Positions 16,998-25,184 of a DNA stretch of 43,926 bases are shown piece by piece (position 1 is the stretch's first letter; every line of letters starts with the position of its first letter). The notes under the pieces were generated by a model, which saw only the letters and a list, made by a program, of their open reading frames with translations, was not told the DNA's origin and did no database searches. Location of the stretch: positions 1 to 43,926 of the forward strand of contig NZ_JAPDOD010000067.1 in the NCBI RefSeq assembly GCF_027587205.1, read 5' to 3'. The DNA is from Solirubrobacter ginsenosidimutans (GTDB lineage Bacteria > Actinomycetota > Thermoleophilia > Solirubrobacterales > Solirubrobacteraceae). A program made the position numbers and the translations under genes.

Positions 16998-17816
16998 CTA
17001 GTCCGTCGTCGCCACCGTCCCTGCGAGGCCGACGGGGTCGCTCGAGAGCCGCTGCGCGAACCACACGGGGATGATCGAGAGGATCACGACGACCACCGCC
17101 ACGACGTTGACCACCGGCAGGTTGCGCGGGCGTGAGAGGTTGTCGAGGATCCACAGCGGCAGCGTCTGCGCGTCACCCGCCGTGAACGTCGTCACGATCA
17201 CCTCGTCGAAGGACAGCGCGAACGCGAGCAGCCCGCCCGCGATCAGCGCCGAGCGCATCTGCGGGAACGTGATCTCGCGGAACGTCCGGCGCGGCGCCGC
17301 GCCCAGGTCGGCCGCCGCGTCCTCCAGCGAAGCGGGCGTGCGTCGCAGCCGCGCCGCGACGTTGTTGAAGACCATCACGACGCAGAACGTGGCGTGGGCG
17401 ACGACGATCGTCCACAGGGCGAGGTCCACCCCCAGCACCTGCGTGAACGTCGCATTCAACGCCATGCCGGTGACGATCCCCGGCAGCGCGATCGGCAGGA
17501 TGATCAGGAACGAGATCGCCGAGCGCCCGAAGAACGCGAAGCGCGCGAGCGCGTAGGCCGCCAGCGTCCCGAGCACCAAAGCGATCAGCGTCGCGACGAA
17601 GCCGACCTGCACCGAGGTCCACAGCGCGTGGCGCGCGCCGCTGTTGTGCAATGCCTTGGAGAACCACGACAGCGTGAACCCGTCCGGCGGCCAGCGCTGC
17701 ACGCGGGTCGTGTTGAAGGCGTAGATCGCGATGACCACGAGCGGCGCGTAGAGAAACGCGAGCGTGATGAAGGACCCGATGCGCAGCAGCCAGCGGACAG
17801 GTTTGGTCACGTACAT
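16998..17816 (-). CDS. ABC permease, PotC-like
   Basis: This 272-residue inner-membrane protein has about six hydrophobic helices and the cytoplasmic EAA loop (DAAADLGAAPRRTFREITFPQ) that contacts the ATPase. It belongs to the spermidine/putrescine-type PotC permease group. It is the last gene of a five-gene minus-strand operon, 6 nt after the partner permease, and would form a heterodimeric channel with it. A start at ATG 17814-17816 gives a usual family length. Confidence 0.9.
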   Translation of the reverse strand: MYVTKPVRWLLRIGSFITLAFLYAPLVVIAIYAFNTTRVQRWPPDGFTLSWFSKALHNSGARHALWTSVQVGFVATLIALVLGTLAAYALARFAFFGRSAISFLIILPIALPGIVTGMALNATFTQVLGVDLALWTIVVAHATFCVVMVFNNVAARLRRTPASLEDAAADLGAAPRRTFREITFPQMRSALIAGGLLAFALSFDEVIVTTFTAGDAQTLPLWILDNLSRPRNLPVVNVVAVVVVILSIIPVWFAQRLSSDPVGLAGTVATTD

Positions 17817-17822
17817 AGCCCG

Positions 17823-18674
17823 CTACAGCGCCTCGAACGCGCCGGCCCGCCGGACCAGCAGCAGATAGATGACCATGATCACCACCGGGACTGTCGCGAA
17901 CGCGGCCGCGAGCGGCAGGTTGTTGGCGATGCCCACGTTGGCGTAGACGACGTTGCCGATGAACTGCGTCGAGGAGACCAGCTGCGGCGTGATGTAGTCG
18001 CCCAGGCTCAGCGAGAACGTGAAGATCGAGCCCGCCGCGATCGCGGGGATCGCCGACGGCAGGATCACCGAGCGAAACGTCCGCCACGGCCGCGCGCCGA
18101 GGTCCCCGGAGGCGTCCAGCAGCGAGTCCGAGATCCGCTCCAGCCCCGCGTAGATCGGCAGGATCATGTACGGCAGCCACAGGTAGGACAACACGATCCA
18201 CACGCGGATGTAGCCCGACTGCGGCACGGACAGCCCGATCGGATCGAGCACCCAGTTCAGGATGCCGTCGTTGGCGAACATCGTGCGCCACGCGTAGACC
18301 TTGACCAGGTAGCTCGCCCACAGTGGCATCAACACCGCGACGGCGAGCGCGGCCCGCCGCCGGGGCGTCGCCACCCGCGCCATGTAGAACGCGATCGGGA
18401 ACGCGAGCACGATGTCGGTGATCGTCACCAGCGCGGCGATCGACAGCGTCCGCAGCACGATCCTGCGGTACACGGGCTCCTCGATGATCGTGCGGAAGTT
18501 GTCCAGCGAGAAGCCCTTGACGATCAGCCCGCTGAACTCGTCGAGCGTCCAGAACGCCGTGATCAGCAGGACCGCGAGCGAGCCGAGATAGACGACCCCG
18601 AGCCATCCCAGCGGCGCCGCCAGCAGCGCGCCGATGCGCAACCACGGGCGACGCCACAGGAGACGGGAGAGCAC
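17823..18674 (-). CDS. ABC permease, PotB-like
   Basis: This 283-residue membrane protein has about six helices and an EAA loop (DASGDLGARPWRTFRSVILPS). It is the PotB-type partner of the downstream permease. The GTG start at 18672-18674 lies 4 nt after the stop of the substrate-binding protein gene. The first helix begins after a basic N-terminus (LWRRPWLRIG), as expected for a cytoplasmic start. Confidence 0.9.
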   Translation of the reverse strand: MLSRLLWRRPWLRIGALLAAPLGWLGVVYLGSLAVLLITAFWTLDEFSGLIVKGFSLDNFRTIIEEPVYRRIVLRTLSIAALVTITDIVLAFPIAFYMARVATPRRRAALAVAVLMPLWASYLVKVYAWRTMFANDGILNWVLDPIGLSVPQSGYIRVWIVLSYLWLPYMILPIYAGLERISDSLLDASGDLGARPWRTFRSVILPSAIPAIAAGSIFTFSLSLGDYITPQLVSSTQFIGNVVYANVGIANNLPLAAAFATVPVVIMVIYLLLVRRAGAFEAL

Positions 18675-18678
18675 GCGG

Positions 18679-19893
18679 CTAGCCCTTGATCTCGGTCCAG
18701 GCCTGGACCCACTGCGAGTAGTCGACGCAGGCGTTGCCGCGGTCGTCGCGGCAGTTGCGCGTCGGCGTCGCCCAGAACTTCACCTTCTCGTAGTAGCTCG
18801 GGTCCTTGACATGATAGGTGTCACAGAACGTCTTGTCGGAGGTGTGGTCGCAGGCCAGCGGGTTCGCCGGCGCCTCGCCGAACCACTCGGCGACCTGCGC
18901 CTGGACCTCAGGCGTCTCGATCCAGTTCATCCACTGGACCATGCAGTTCGGATGCGCGGCCTTCGAGGAGAGCATCCAGGTGTCCGACCAGCCGGTGGAG
19001 CCCTCGTCGGGCAGGATCGCCTTGATCTTGACCTTGTCGGCCTCGAGGAGGTTGGCGATCACCTGCCAGGTGGTCCCCAGGACGGAGTCGCCCTGCGTGA
19101 ACGCGGCCTGCTCCTTCGTGTAATCCGACCAGTACTGGCCGATCAGCCCGCGCTGGACCTTCAGGAGCGCGACGGCGGCGTCGAACTGGTTCTGGTCGAG
19201 CTCGTACGGGTTGGTGATCTTCAGCTCGGGCTTCGCGGTCGAGAGGTACAGCGCCGCGTCGGCGATGTAGATCGGGTCGTCATATGCGGTCAGCTTGCCC
19301 TTGTACGGGCTGTTGGCATCGAACACCGCCGCCCAGCTCGTCGGCTCCGGGTTGACGGTGTCGGTGCGCCACATCAGCAGGTTCGCGCCGTACCCGTGCG
19401 GCGCGCCGTACATCTTGCCCTCGACCGAGTTGTAGGGCTGGTTCTTGACCTGCTCCGACAGCGAGCTCCAGTTGGTGAGGAGCTTGGTGTCGATCGGGAC
19501 GACGTCGCCGCCCGCGATCAGCTTGACCGACGCGTTGCCGGAGGCCGAGACGCCGTCGTAGCGCCCGGTGCGCATCAGCGTGACCATCTCGTCGGAGGTG
19601 TTGGCCGTCTTGACCGCCGTCTTGCACCCGGTCTTCTGCTCGAACGGTGTCACCCAGTCGACCTTCGGATCGGTGGAGCCGTTCTCGGCGTAGCCCGCCC
19701 ACGCGATCAGGCTGAGCGCGCCCTCGCCCGCGCCGAGCTCCGCCTTCGTCGGCACGTTGGGCACCTTGAAGCCCGCGGGACTCGTCGTGCCGCCGCCCGA
19801 CGATCCGGTGTCACTATCGCTGCCCCCGCCGCAGGCGACGACACCTCCCGATGCCAGGCACCCGACCATGGTCCAGACCGCTACGCGATTCAT
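18679..19893 (-). CDS. Polyamine-type ABC substrate-binding lipoprotein (PotD-like)
   Basis: This 404-residue protein has a lipoprotein signal (VVAC, lipid-modified Cys at 21) followed by a Ser/Gly linker. The mature part shows PotD-type features: LSLIAWAGYAENG, VDWVTPFEQKTGCK, YDGVSASGNASVKLIAGGDVVPID and a C-terminal half with MYGAPHGYGANLLMWRTD. PotD relatives bind spermidine or putrescine, but close homologues bind other cationic or zwitterionic compounds, so the ligand is not settled. The ATG start is preceded by a perfect AGGAGG, the strongest ribosome-binding site in the operon, consistent with the high protein level a binding protein needs. Confidence 0.92.
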   Translation of the reverse strand: MNRVAVWTMVGCLASGGVVACGGGSDSDTGSSGGGTTSPAGFKVPNVPTKAELGAGEGALSLIAWAGYAENGSTDPKVDWVTPFEQKTGCKTAVKTANTSDEMVTLMRTGRYDGVSASGNASVKLIAGGDVVPIDTKLLTNWSSLSEQVKNQPYNSVEGKMYGAPHGYGANLLMWRTDTVNPEPTSWAAVFDANSPYKGKLTAYDDPIYIADAALYLSTAKPELKITNPYELDQNQFDAAVALLKVQRGLIGQYWSDYTKEQAAFTQGDSVLGTTWQVIANLLEADKVKIKAILPDEGSTGWSDTWMLSSKAAHPNCMVQWMNWIETPEVQAQVAEWFGEAPANPLACDHTSDKTFCDTYHVKDPSYYEKVKFWATPTRNCRDDRGNACVDYSQWVQAWTEIKG

Positions 19894-19902
19894 GGGTCCT
19901 CC

Positions 19903-20919
19903 TCATGTGGCGTTTCCTTCGGCGATGGCGACCATCTGCTGCTCGCGCCATCCGACTCGCACGCGCTGCCCGCGCAACTGGCGGGCCTCGTCGTGGGAGG
20001 TCTCGAGGTTCTGCTGCGTGACGATCAGCAGACCGCCGCGCTCGAGCTCGATCTCGTAGCGGGTCGCGGCGCCCGTGTAGCCCGTGTCGAGCACCGTCCC
20101 GGACTCGACGACGAGCCCGTCCGCGTCCGCGTCGCCGAGCAGCAGCCGGATCTTCTCCGGGCGCACGGTGAACCGCCCGCCCTCGCGCTCGAGCACGTTC
20201 GACACGCCCACGAAACCGGCGACGAAGACGTTGGCGGGCCGCTCGTAGACCTCCGCCGGGGTGCCGACCTGCTCGAGCCGGCCTTCGTTGAAGACCGCGA
20301 GCCGGTCGCTCATCGAGAGCGCCTCGTCCTGGTCGTGGGTGACGTAGACGAACGTGATCCCGACCTCGCGCTGGATGCGCTTGAGCTCGCGCTGCATGTC
20401 GACGCGCAGCTTGAGGTCCAGCGCGCCGAGCGGCTCGTCGAGCAACAGCACGCGCGGGCGGTTGACGATCGCGCGGGCCAATGCCACCCGCTGGCGCTGG
20501 CCGCCTGAGAGCTGCGCGGGCTTGCGCGCGCCGACGTCGGGCAGCCGCACCAATGCGAGCGCTTCCTGCGCGCGGGTGCGTCGCTCCGCCCGCTCGAGCT
20601 TGCGCACCTTCAGCCCGTAGGCGACGTTGTCCAGCACGGTCATGTGCGGGAACAGCGCGTAGTCCTGAAAGACCGTGTTGACGTCGCGCTCGTACGGCGG
20701 TCGCTGGGCGACGTCAGCGCCGGCCAGTTCGACCCGCCCGCCGTCGGGGCGCTCGAAGCCCGCGATCAGGCGCAGCGTGGTGGTCTTGCCCGAACCGGAC
20801 GGCCCGAGCATGGTGAAGAACTCACCCGCCCGGACCTCGAGCGACACGCGATCGACCGCTGTGAAGGACCCGAAGCGCTTCTCCAGGTCGACCAGCTGGA
20901 TGTCCGGGACCGCGGACAA
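19903..20919 (-). CDS. ABC transporter ATPase (PotA-like)
   Basis: The 338 residues hold Walker A GPSGSGKT (39-46), signature [14 protein letters not shown], Walker B VLLLDEP with the following LGALD, the switch His in VTHDQDEA, and a C-terminal regulatory TOBE-like region (about 240-338), as in PotA/CysA/UgpC-type importers. It energises the two downstream permeases. The apparent start is TTG at 20917-20919, because an in-frame stop lies shortly upstream and there is no ATG or GTG near the domain start. It begins 24 nt after the oxygenase gene and ends 9 nt before the binding-protein gene. Confidence 0.93.
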   Translation of the reverse strand: MSAVPDIQLVDLEKRFGSFTAVDRVSLEVRAGEFFTMLGPSGSGKTTTLRLIAGFERPDGGRVELAGADVAQRPPYERDVNTVFQDYALFPHMTVLDNVAYGLKVRKLERAERRTRAQEALALVRLPDVGARKPAQLSGGQRQRVALARAIVNRPRVLLLDEPLGALDLKLRVDMQRELKRIQREVGITFVYVTHDQDEALSMSDRLAVFNEGRLEQVGTPAEVYERPANVFVAGFVGVSNVLEREGGRFTVRPEKIRLLLGDADADGLVVESGTVLDTGYTGAATRYEIELERGGLLIVTQQNLETSHDEARQLRGQRVRVGWREQQMVAIAEGNAT

Positions 20920-20943
20920 GCCCGTATGTTCCCAGAACGGAGC

Positions 20944-22230
20944 TCAGCGCATACCCAGACCGCGCCGCCCGGTGTCGTTGAGCTGCTCGGGCGCGAAGCG
21001 ATCGGGCCAGCTGCGCTCGTAGTGCTCCTCCGGGAAATCGCTGGGGCTGTCGCCGTTGAGGAAGGCCTCGCGGACGCTGGCGGCGTACTTCTCGTTGCGC
21101 GGGCACCAGGGGGCGGCGGGGATGTACATCACGTTGCCCCAGCCCTGCTGATCCTCGACGGGCGCGACGCTGTGGATCATGTCGCAGTGCCACCACACGG
21201 AGTCGCCGGCCTGGACGTCCGGGATGCCGCTGAGCGCGCGCATCAGCAGCGGATGCCACTTCTCGATCGCCGGGAAGACCTGGTTGACCGTCGTCCCGCA
21301 CATGTCGTCCTCGGCGACGTCGTCGAGCAGCGGGCGCAGCATCAGGTAGGCCATCGCCTCGGGGATCGGCACGGTGTGCAGGACGCCCTGGTCGTGCGCC
21401 ATGTCAGACAGCGCGGTCCACCCCTGGAAGGTCCGGAACACCGAGCACATGGTCGAGCCGGGGTATTGCGGGCCGGCGGTGCGGTGCGCGGCGTCCCAGG
21501 GGTCGTACTGCTCGACGGACCCGTCGAACAGGTGCCGGAAGGCCTGCTGGTACGCGCTGGTCATCCAGAGGTCGAGCGTGCCGGGGTCCAGGTGAGCGCC
21601 GAGGCCGCCCGAGCTCGCGCCCGGCGGGCGCCGGCGGATCCGGTCCGGGTAAAGCGAGTCCTGGTCGGGATCGAACCACTGCACGCCGTCGGACTCGGAC
21701 TTCCACAGGCGGTTCAGGAACGCCTGGACGTTGGCCATGCGGTCGCTCTGGCGAGCCTGCATCTGCGCGGCCGACCAGTACACGGGATAGATCTCGGGGC
21801 GCGAACCGACGCTGCCGAAGAAGTCGTCGGCGGGACCCTTGTAGCGCTCGAAGAACTGATTGCCCTCGACGTAGTCGACGATGTCCTGGTCCCACGCGAG
21901 CGCCTGCTCGCGCTCGAAGTGGCCGCGGATGACGACGCAGCCGCGGCGGTGCAGGTACTCGAGCTGCTCGGGCGTGACGGTGCCGGCTTCGATGTCGGCG
22001 TAGTCGATGACCGGCCACACGGACTCGCCGCGCCGCTTGGTCTCCTCGATCTCCTCCACGCGCTCGCTGAGCTGCGCGGTGACGGCGTCCCAGACCTCCT
22101 CGACCGTGCGCCCGGAGGCCTCGATGCGCGCCCGGATCGCCGCCTTGATCTCGCGGACGGCGGCCTTGAGGTCCTCAGGCGTGGACTCCCAATGCGGGAG
22201 CGGTGGGGCTTGCGTGGTCGGGGTCGTCAT
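20944..22230 (-). CDS. DUF1479 (YbiU-like) Fe(II)/2-oxoglutarate-type dioxygenase
   Basis: The 428-residue protein matches the DUF1479/YbiU family of predicted non-haem iron dioxygenases. The iron-binding HxD is seen at His213-Leu-Asp215 (GLGAHLDPGT). The distal His is His353 in WHCDMIHSVAPV (His348 is the other candidate), with Arg and Gly residues downstream suited to co-substrate binding. YbiU-type proteins have no well-established substrate. Here the gene is first in an operon with a complete polyamine-type importer, so the imported compound or a derivative is the natural substrate candidate. Start ATG 22228-22230 is supported by GGAGGAG 8 nt upstream. The N-terminal 60 residues are highly charged and helical. 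Confidence 0.88.
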   Translation of the reverse strand: MTTPTTQAPPLPHWESTPEDLKAAVREIKAAIRARIEASGRTVEEVWDAVTAQLSERVEEIEETKRRGESVWPVIDYADIEAGTVTPEQLEYLHRRGCVVIRGHFEREQALAWDQDIVDYVEGNQFFERYKGPADDFFGSVGSRPEIYPVYWSAAQMQARQSDRMANVQAFLNRLWKSESDGVQWFDPDQDSLYPDRIRRRPPGASSGGLGAHLDPGTLDLWMTSAYQQAFRHLFDGSVEQYDPWDAAHRTAGPQYPGSTMCSVFRTFQGWTALSDMAHDQGVLHTVPIPEAMAYLMLRPLLDDVAEDDMCGTTVNQVFPAIEKWHPLLMRALSGIPDVQAGDSVWWHCDMIHSVAPVEDQQGWGNVMYIPAAPWCPRNEKYAASVREAFLNGDSPSDFPEEHYERSWPDRFAPEQLNDTGRRGLGMR

Positions 22231-22271
22231 CGCAGGTTCTCCTCCAGGAAGGACTCTTTACTAGATCCCGC

Positions 22272-22300
22272 AAGCTAGCAACGTTCTCGCATTCAGTCAA
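22272..22300 (-). promoter_or_regulatory. Candidate promoter of the oxygenase-ABC operon
   Basis: Read on the minus strand, TTGACT (22300-22295) and TAGCTT (22277-22272) are separated by 17 bp, a good sigma-70-like arrangement 42 nt upstream of the oxygenase start. This region is a local AT-rich island between two very GC-rich genes. Confidence 0.5.
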
Positions 22301-22316
22301 GGGTCCTGACTAGAAT
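22295..22316. promoter_or_regulatory. Overlapping operator-like repeat and ROK-gene -10 box
   Basis: AGTCA (22295-22299) and TGACT (22307-22311) are inverted around AGGGTCC. They cover the -35 box of the minus-strand promoter and abut TAGAAT (22311-22316), a close match to a -10 box for the ROK gene. Transcription from that -10 would begin at or next to the TTG start codon (22324). A regulator bound here could block both directions. Confidence 0.4.
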
Positions 22317-22323
22317 TGCCGGC

Positions 22324-23424
22324 TTGCCCACGACGAAGCCGACCCTGGAGTTGCTGCGCTCGCTTTCGGACGAGCACGTGCTGCGAGCGTTGATGGCGCA
22401 GCGGCAGGCGACCCGGGCGGAGATCGCGGCCGTGACGGGTCTGTCGAAGCCGACGGTGTCGGAGAGCGTCCGGCGCCTCGACGCCGCCGGCGCCGTCGTC
22501 GATACCGGGGCGCGTACGACCGGCCGCGGCCGCGTCGGCACGTACTACGCGCTGCCCGGCGATACGGGCCGCGCGCTGGTGGTCGGGATCGCGCCGGAGG
22601 GGATCGTCGCCGAAGCGGTCGACGTCTACGGGGAGGTCGTCGCGCGTGCGCAGGCGGCGGTCGACCGGTCACCGGCCTCGGGAGAGGTGGCGCGTGCACT
22701 GCAGCGTGTCGCGGGCGGGGTGGGCGGGCCGCTGCGGCTTGCCGTGGTGAGCGCCGCCGACCCGGTGGACCGGCGCACCGGGCGCCTCGTCGCGCTGCCC
22801 GACGCACCGTTCCTGCTCGGCGAGCTCGACCCGCCGGCGCTGCTTGCCGATGTGGTCGAGGGCCCCGTCACCGTCGACAACGACGTCAACTGGGCGGCGC
22901 GCGCCGAGCATGGGCGCGTCGCGCGCGACTTCGTCTACGTCTACCTCGGCGAGGGCGTCGGCTGCGCGGTGGTCAGCGACGGAGAGGTCCGGCGCGGCCA
23001 CGCGGGTGTGGCGGGAGAGATCGCGCACGTGCTGACCGCCGGCCCGGGCGGTGTCGCGATGCCACTGACCGACGTCTTCGCCGCGCTTGGGCTGCGCCGC
23101 GCCGGCTCGACCGCGATCGACGTCTCGGCGCTCCTGCGTGACGCCGAGCGTCTCGCGGGCGCGCTGGCGCAGGCGGTGGGCGGCGTCCTGTCGGCGGCGG
23201 TGGCGCTGGCCGACCCGGCCGTCGTGCTGCTCGGCGGGCCGTGGGGCCGCGACCCGCGCATCCTCGCCGCCGTCGCGCGCGAGTTCGCGCGCTCGCCCCG
23301 CCACGTGCCGGTCGAGGCCGCCACGGTCGACGACGAACCGGCCCTGACCGGCGCTCGCGAGACCGCGCTCGAACACCTGCGCGACGCGATCGTCGCCGCG
23401 GCACCGCGCCAGCGTCCAAGGTGA
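22324..23424 (+). CDS. ROK-family transcriptional regulator
   Basis: The 366 residues combine an N-terminal MarR/winged-helix domain (about 15-75: TRAEIAAVTGLSKPTVSESVRRL) with a C-terminal ROK/sugar-kinase-like domain (VDNDVNWAARAEH, YVYLGEGVGCAVV, GHAGVAGEIAHV). The Cys-rich zinc motif (CxCGxxGC) of canonical ROK repressors is absent: after EIAHV the sequence is LTAGPGGVAM. It diverges from the DUF1479-ABC operon over 93 bp, so it most likely represses that operon until a ligand binds. The TTG start has no Shine-Dalgarno site, and a -10-like box sits 8 nt upstream, suggesting a leaderless message. It ends 3 nt from the convergent acyltransferase-like gene. Confidence 0.88.
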   Translation: MPTTKPTLELLRSLSDEHVLRALMAQRQATRAEIAAVTGLSKPTVSESVRRLDAAGAVVDTGARTTGRGRVGTYYALPGDTGRALVVGIAPEGIVAEAVDVYGEVVARAQAAVDRSPASGEVARALQRVAGGVGGPLRLAVVSAADPVDRRTGRLVALPDAPFLLGELDPPALLADVVEGPVTVDNDVNWAARAEHGRVARDFVYVYLGEGVGCAVVSDGEVRRGHAGVAGEIAHVLTAGPGGVAMPLTDVFAALGLRRAGSTAIDVSALLRDAERLAGALAQAVGGVLSAAVALADPAVVLLGGPWGRDPRILAAVAREFARSPRHVPVEAATVDDEPALTGARETALEHLRDAIVAAAPRQRPR

Positions 23425-23427
23425 CGC

Positions 23428-24360
23428 TCAGCTCGCGAGACGCTCCGGTTGCGGTGCGGCGGAGAGGATCCCGCGAAACGCCGCGATGCCTGCGTGCGTC
23501 CCGGCCGCCATGGCCACCGCATCCGCGTCGTGTTCGCCGGAGAGGACGGTGAGCGCCCGGCCGGGCCCGAGCTCGAGGAAGTGCCGGCAGTCCTCGTCCA
23601 GTAGCGCGGTCATGCTGCGCGTCCACTGGATCGGCAGGGTCTCGCCACCGATCAGCGCCCGCCGGACGGCCGCGCCGGACTCCAGTGGACCGCCCTGCAA
23701 CCCGCTCATGACGGGGATGCGGGCGTCATGCCAGTGCATCGTCTGCGCGAGCTGCGCGAGCCGCGCCTGCACGCTCGCCATCAGCAGGCTGTTGTGGGCC
23801 ACGCGGGCCGGCAGCATCGCGGCCGCGGCGCCGCACCCGCGGGCGCGCTCGACCGCGACGGCGACCGACGACGCATTGCCCGAGACGACCGCGCGCTGCG
23901 GGGCGTTGGCCTGCGCCAACGTGACATACCCGTGGCGCTGGCGCACGACGGCGCAGACGTAGCGGACGGTGTCCAGCGGCACGCCGACGATCACCGCCAT
24001 CCGCCCGGACTGCTGACGCTCGGCGGCCGCGAGCAGCCGCCCGCGTTCGGTGACGAGGCGCAGCGCATCCTCGGAGCGCAGCACGCCCGCCACGGTGGCG
24101 GCCGTGTAACCGCCGAGCCCGTGTCCGGCGACGAAGCGCGGCCGCAGCCCGTGCGAGATGGCGCTGCCGGCGAGCGCGAGGCAATGGGCGACATGCGCCG
24201 GCTGGGCGGAGGGCTCCGCCGCCGGCTCCGCGGTCACCGCGTGCAGCGCCCGCGGCTCCCGCGCCAGCAACTCGGCGGCGCGGCCCGCGGTCTCCGAGCC
24301 GTGATCGGGGAAGAGGAACGCCGGCCCGGAGGCGATCGCCCGCAGGCGCCGCCCGGTCAC
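23428..24360 (-). CDS. FabD-like acyltransferase homologue lacking the nucleophile Ser
   Basis: This 310-residue protein aligns end to end with malonyl-CoA:ACP transacylases: N-terminal PAFLFPDHGSE for the usual PGQGSQ, the nucleophile region FVAGHGLGGYTAA, ERGRLLAA, QANAPQRAVVSG, the catalytic-His region PARVAHNSLLM (His189) and FLELGPGRALTVL. In the motif normally GHSLGE the Ser is Gly81 (codon 24118-24120, GGG) and the Glu is Gly84; the first oxyanion-loop segment is also changed. It cannot use the standard acyl-Ser mechanism. A binding, scaffolding or decarboxylation-like role is possible. The GTG start overlaps the stop of the small upstream gene (GTGA), and the pair diverges from the polyketide operon, which carries an intact FabD. 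Confidence 0.88.
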   Translation of the reverse strand: MTGRRLRAIASGPAFLFPDHGSETAGRAAELLAREPRALHAVTAEPAAEPSAQPAHVAHCLALAGSAISHGLRPRFVAGHGLGGYTAATVAGVLRSEDALRLVTERGRLLAAAERQQSGRMAVIVGVPLDTVRYVCAVVRQRHGYVTLAQANAPQRAVVSGNASSVAVAVERARGCGAAAAMLPARVAHNSLLMASVQARLAQLAQTMHWHDARIPVMSGLQGGPLESGAAVRRALIGGETLPIQWTRSMTALLDEDCRHFLELGPGRALTVLSGEHDADAVAMAAGTHAGIAAFRGILSAAPQPERLAS

Positions 24361-24521
24361 GAGTAGTCGCCCTCGTCCGGGTTCCAGTGCGGCGTGCCGA
24401 CGCCGTCGCCGGCGCTGCCGTCGTACTGAACGCCGTCGGAGCGGGTTCCGCGCGCCGGCCGTTCGTCGGTCGGCTCCAGCGGTCCCCGCCGCGGGGTGGT
24501 GTCGTGTTGAGAGGAAGTCAT
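24357..24521 (-). CDS. Small acidic ORF (54 aa) coupled to the acyltransferase-like gene
   Basis: The ORF runs from ATG 24519-24521 to a TGA that overlaps the GTG start of the acyltransferase homologue by 4 nt, a classic coupling arrangement. The 54 residues are hydrophilic: a Ser/Thr/Arg/Pro N-terminal half, then an acidic, Gly-rich tail with aromatics (DGVQYDGSAGDG, PHWNPDEGDYS). There is no signal peptide, membrane helix or Cys. Codon third positions are mostly G/C in the second half. Only a weak GGA precedes the start. I do not recognise the family. It could be a partner of the acyltransferase homologue or a peptide in its own right; a longer frame extends upstream against the flavin reductase gene but looks like a shadow. 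Confidence 0.55.
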   Translation of the reverse strand: MTSSQHDTTPRRGPLEPTDERPARGTRSDGVQYDGSAGDGVGTPHWNPDEGDYS

Positions 24522-24542
24522 CTTGTCCGGCCCAGAGCGTGC

Positions 24543-24555
24543 CACCGCGGCGGTG
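24543..24555. promoter_or_regulatory. Palindrome in the divergent promoter region of the polyketide operon
   Basis: CACCGC-G-GCGGTG is a perfect 6-1-6 inverted repeat in the 105-bp gap (24522-24626) between the small ORF/acyltransferase pair and the flavin reductase gene. It is well placed to control both units. No convincing -10/-35 pair was found. Confidence 0.3.
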
Positions 24556-24626
24556 ATACCGATGTATTTCGCCGAGGCATTGGCCACTCCGGTGGGGGCG
24601 ACATCCCCTTCGCAGGAGATCCGCCG

Positions 24627-25121
24627 ATGACATCCGTGCAGGAAGAACCACCCTTTGACTCGACCGAGTTGCGCCGTGCGCTCGGGGCGTTCGCCACCGG
24701 CGTGACGGTGGTGACGACCGGCGGCCCCGCGGGCCTGTACGGCGTCACCGCGAACTCGTTCACCTCGGTCTCCCTGGAGCCGCCGCTGGTGCTCGTGTGC
24801 CTCCGGCGCCGCGGCTCGGGGCGGGCGCTGATCGCCGCCAACGGCGCCTTCGCCGTGAACATCCTCACCGCCGACCAGGAGGACCTGTGCCGGCGCTTCG
24901 CGCGCGCCGATCGCGGCAGCGCGATGTTCGACGGCATCGAGCATCGCCCCGGCAGAACGGGCTCCCCGATCCTCGCGGGCGCGGCGCACGTCGAGTGCCG
25001 CGTCGCCGCCGTGCAGGCCGCCGGCGACCACGTGGTCGTCGTCGGCCACGTGCTCGCGCTCGCCGTCGACCCCGAGGCGACGCCCCTGCTCTTCCACGCC
25101 GGCCGCTTTCTCGCGGCCTGA
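24627..25121 (+). CDS. Flavin reductase (HpaC/ActVB-like, FMN-binding split barrel)
   Basis: This 164-residue protein is of the flavin reductase-like family: ALGAFATGVTVVTTGG, VTANSFTSVSLEPPLVLVCL (flavin binding), FAVNILTADQEDLCRRFA and GDHVVVVGHVLAL. These enzymes use NAD(P)H to supply reduced FMN or FAD to a partner monooxygenase. It is first in the polyketide operon, 63 nt before the ACP gene. No two-component monooxygenase is encoded next to it; the FAD monooxygenase at 37.4-38.6 kb is of the single-component type, so the partner is unclear. Start ATG 24627 is chosen for AGGAG 8 nt upstream. ActVB plays this role in actinorhodin biosynthesis. Confidence 0.88.
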   Translation: MTSVQEEPPFDSTELRRALGAFATGVTVVTTGGPAGLYGVTANSFTSVSLEPPLVLVCLRRRGSGRALIAANGAFAVNILTADQEDLCRRFARADRGSAMFDGIEHRPGRTGSPILAGAAHVECRVAAVQAAGDHVVVVGHVLALAVDPEATPLLFHAGRFLAA

Positions 25122-25184
25122 CCCGTATCAGACGCCGCCGCGGCCCATCTGTACCCCTCGACCAACCCCCCTCTAGGAGGAACC

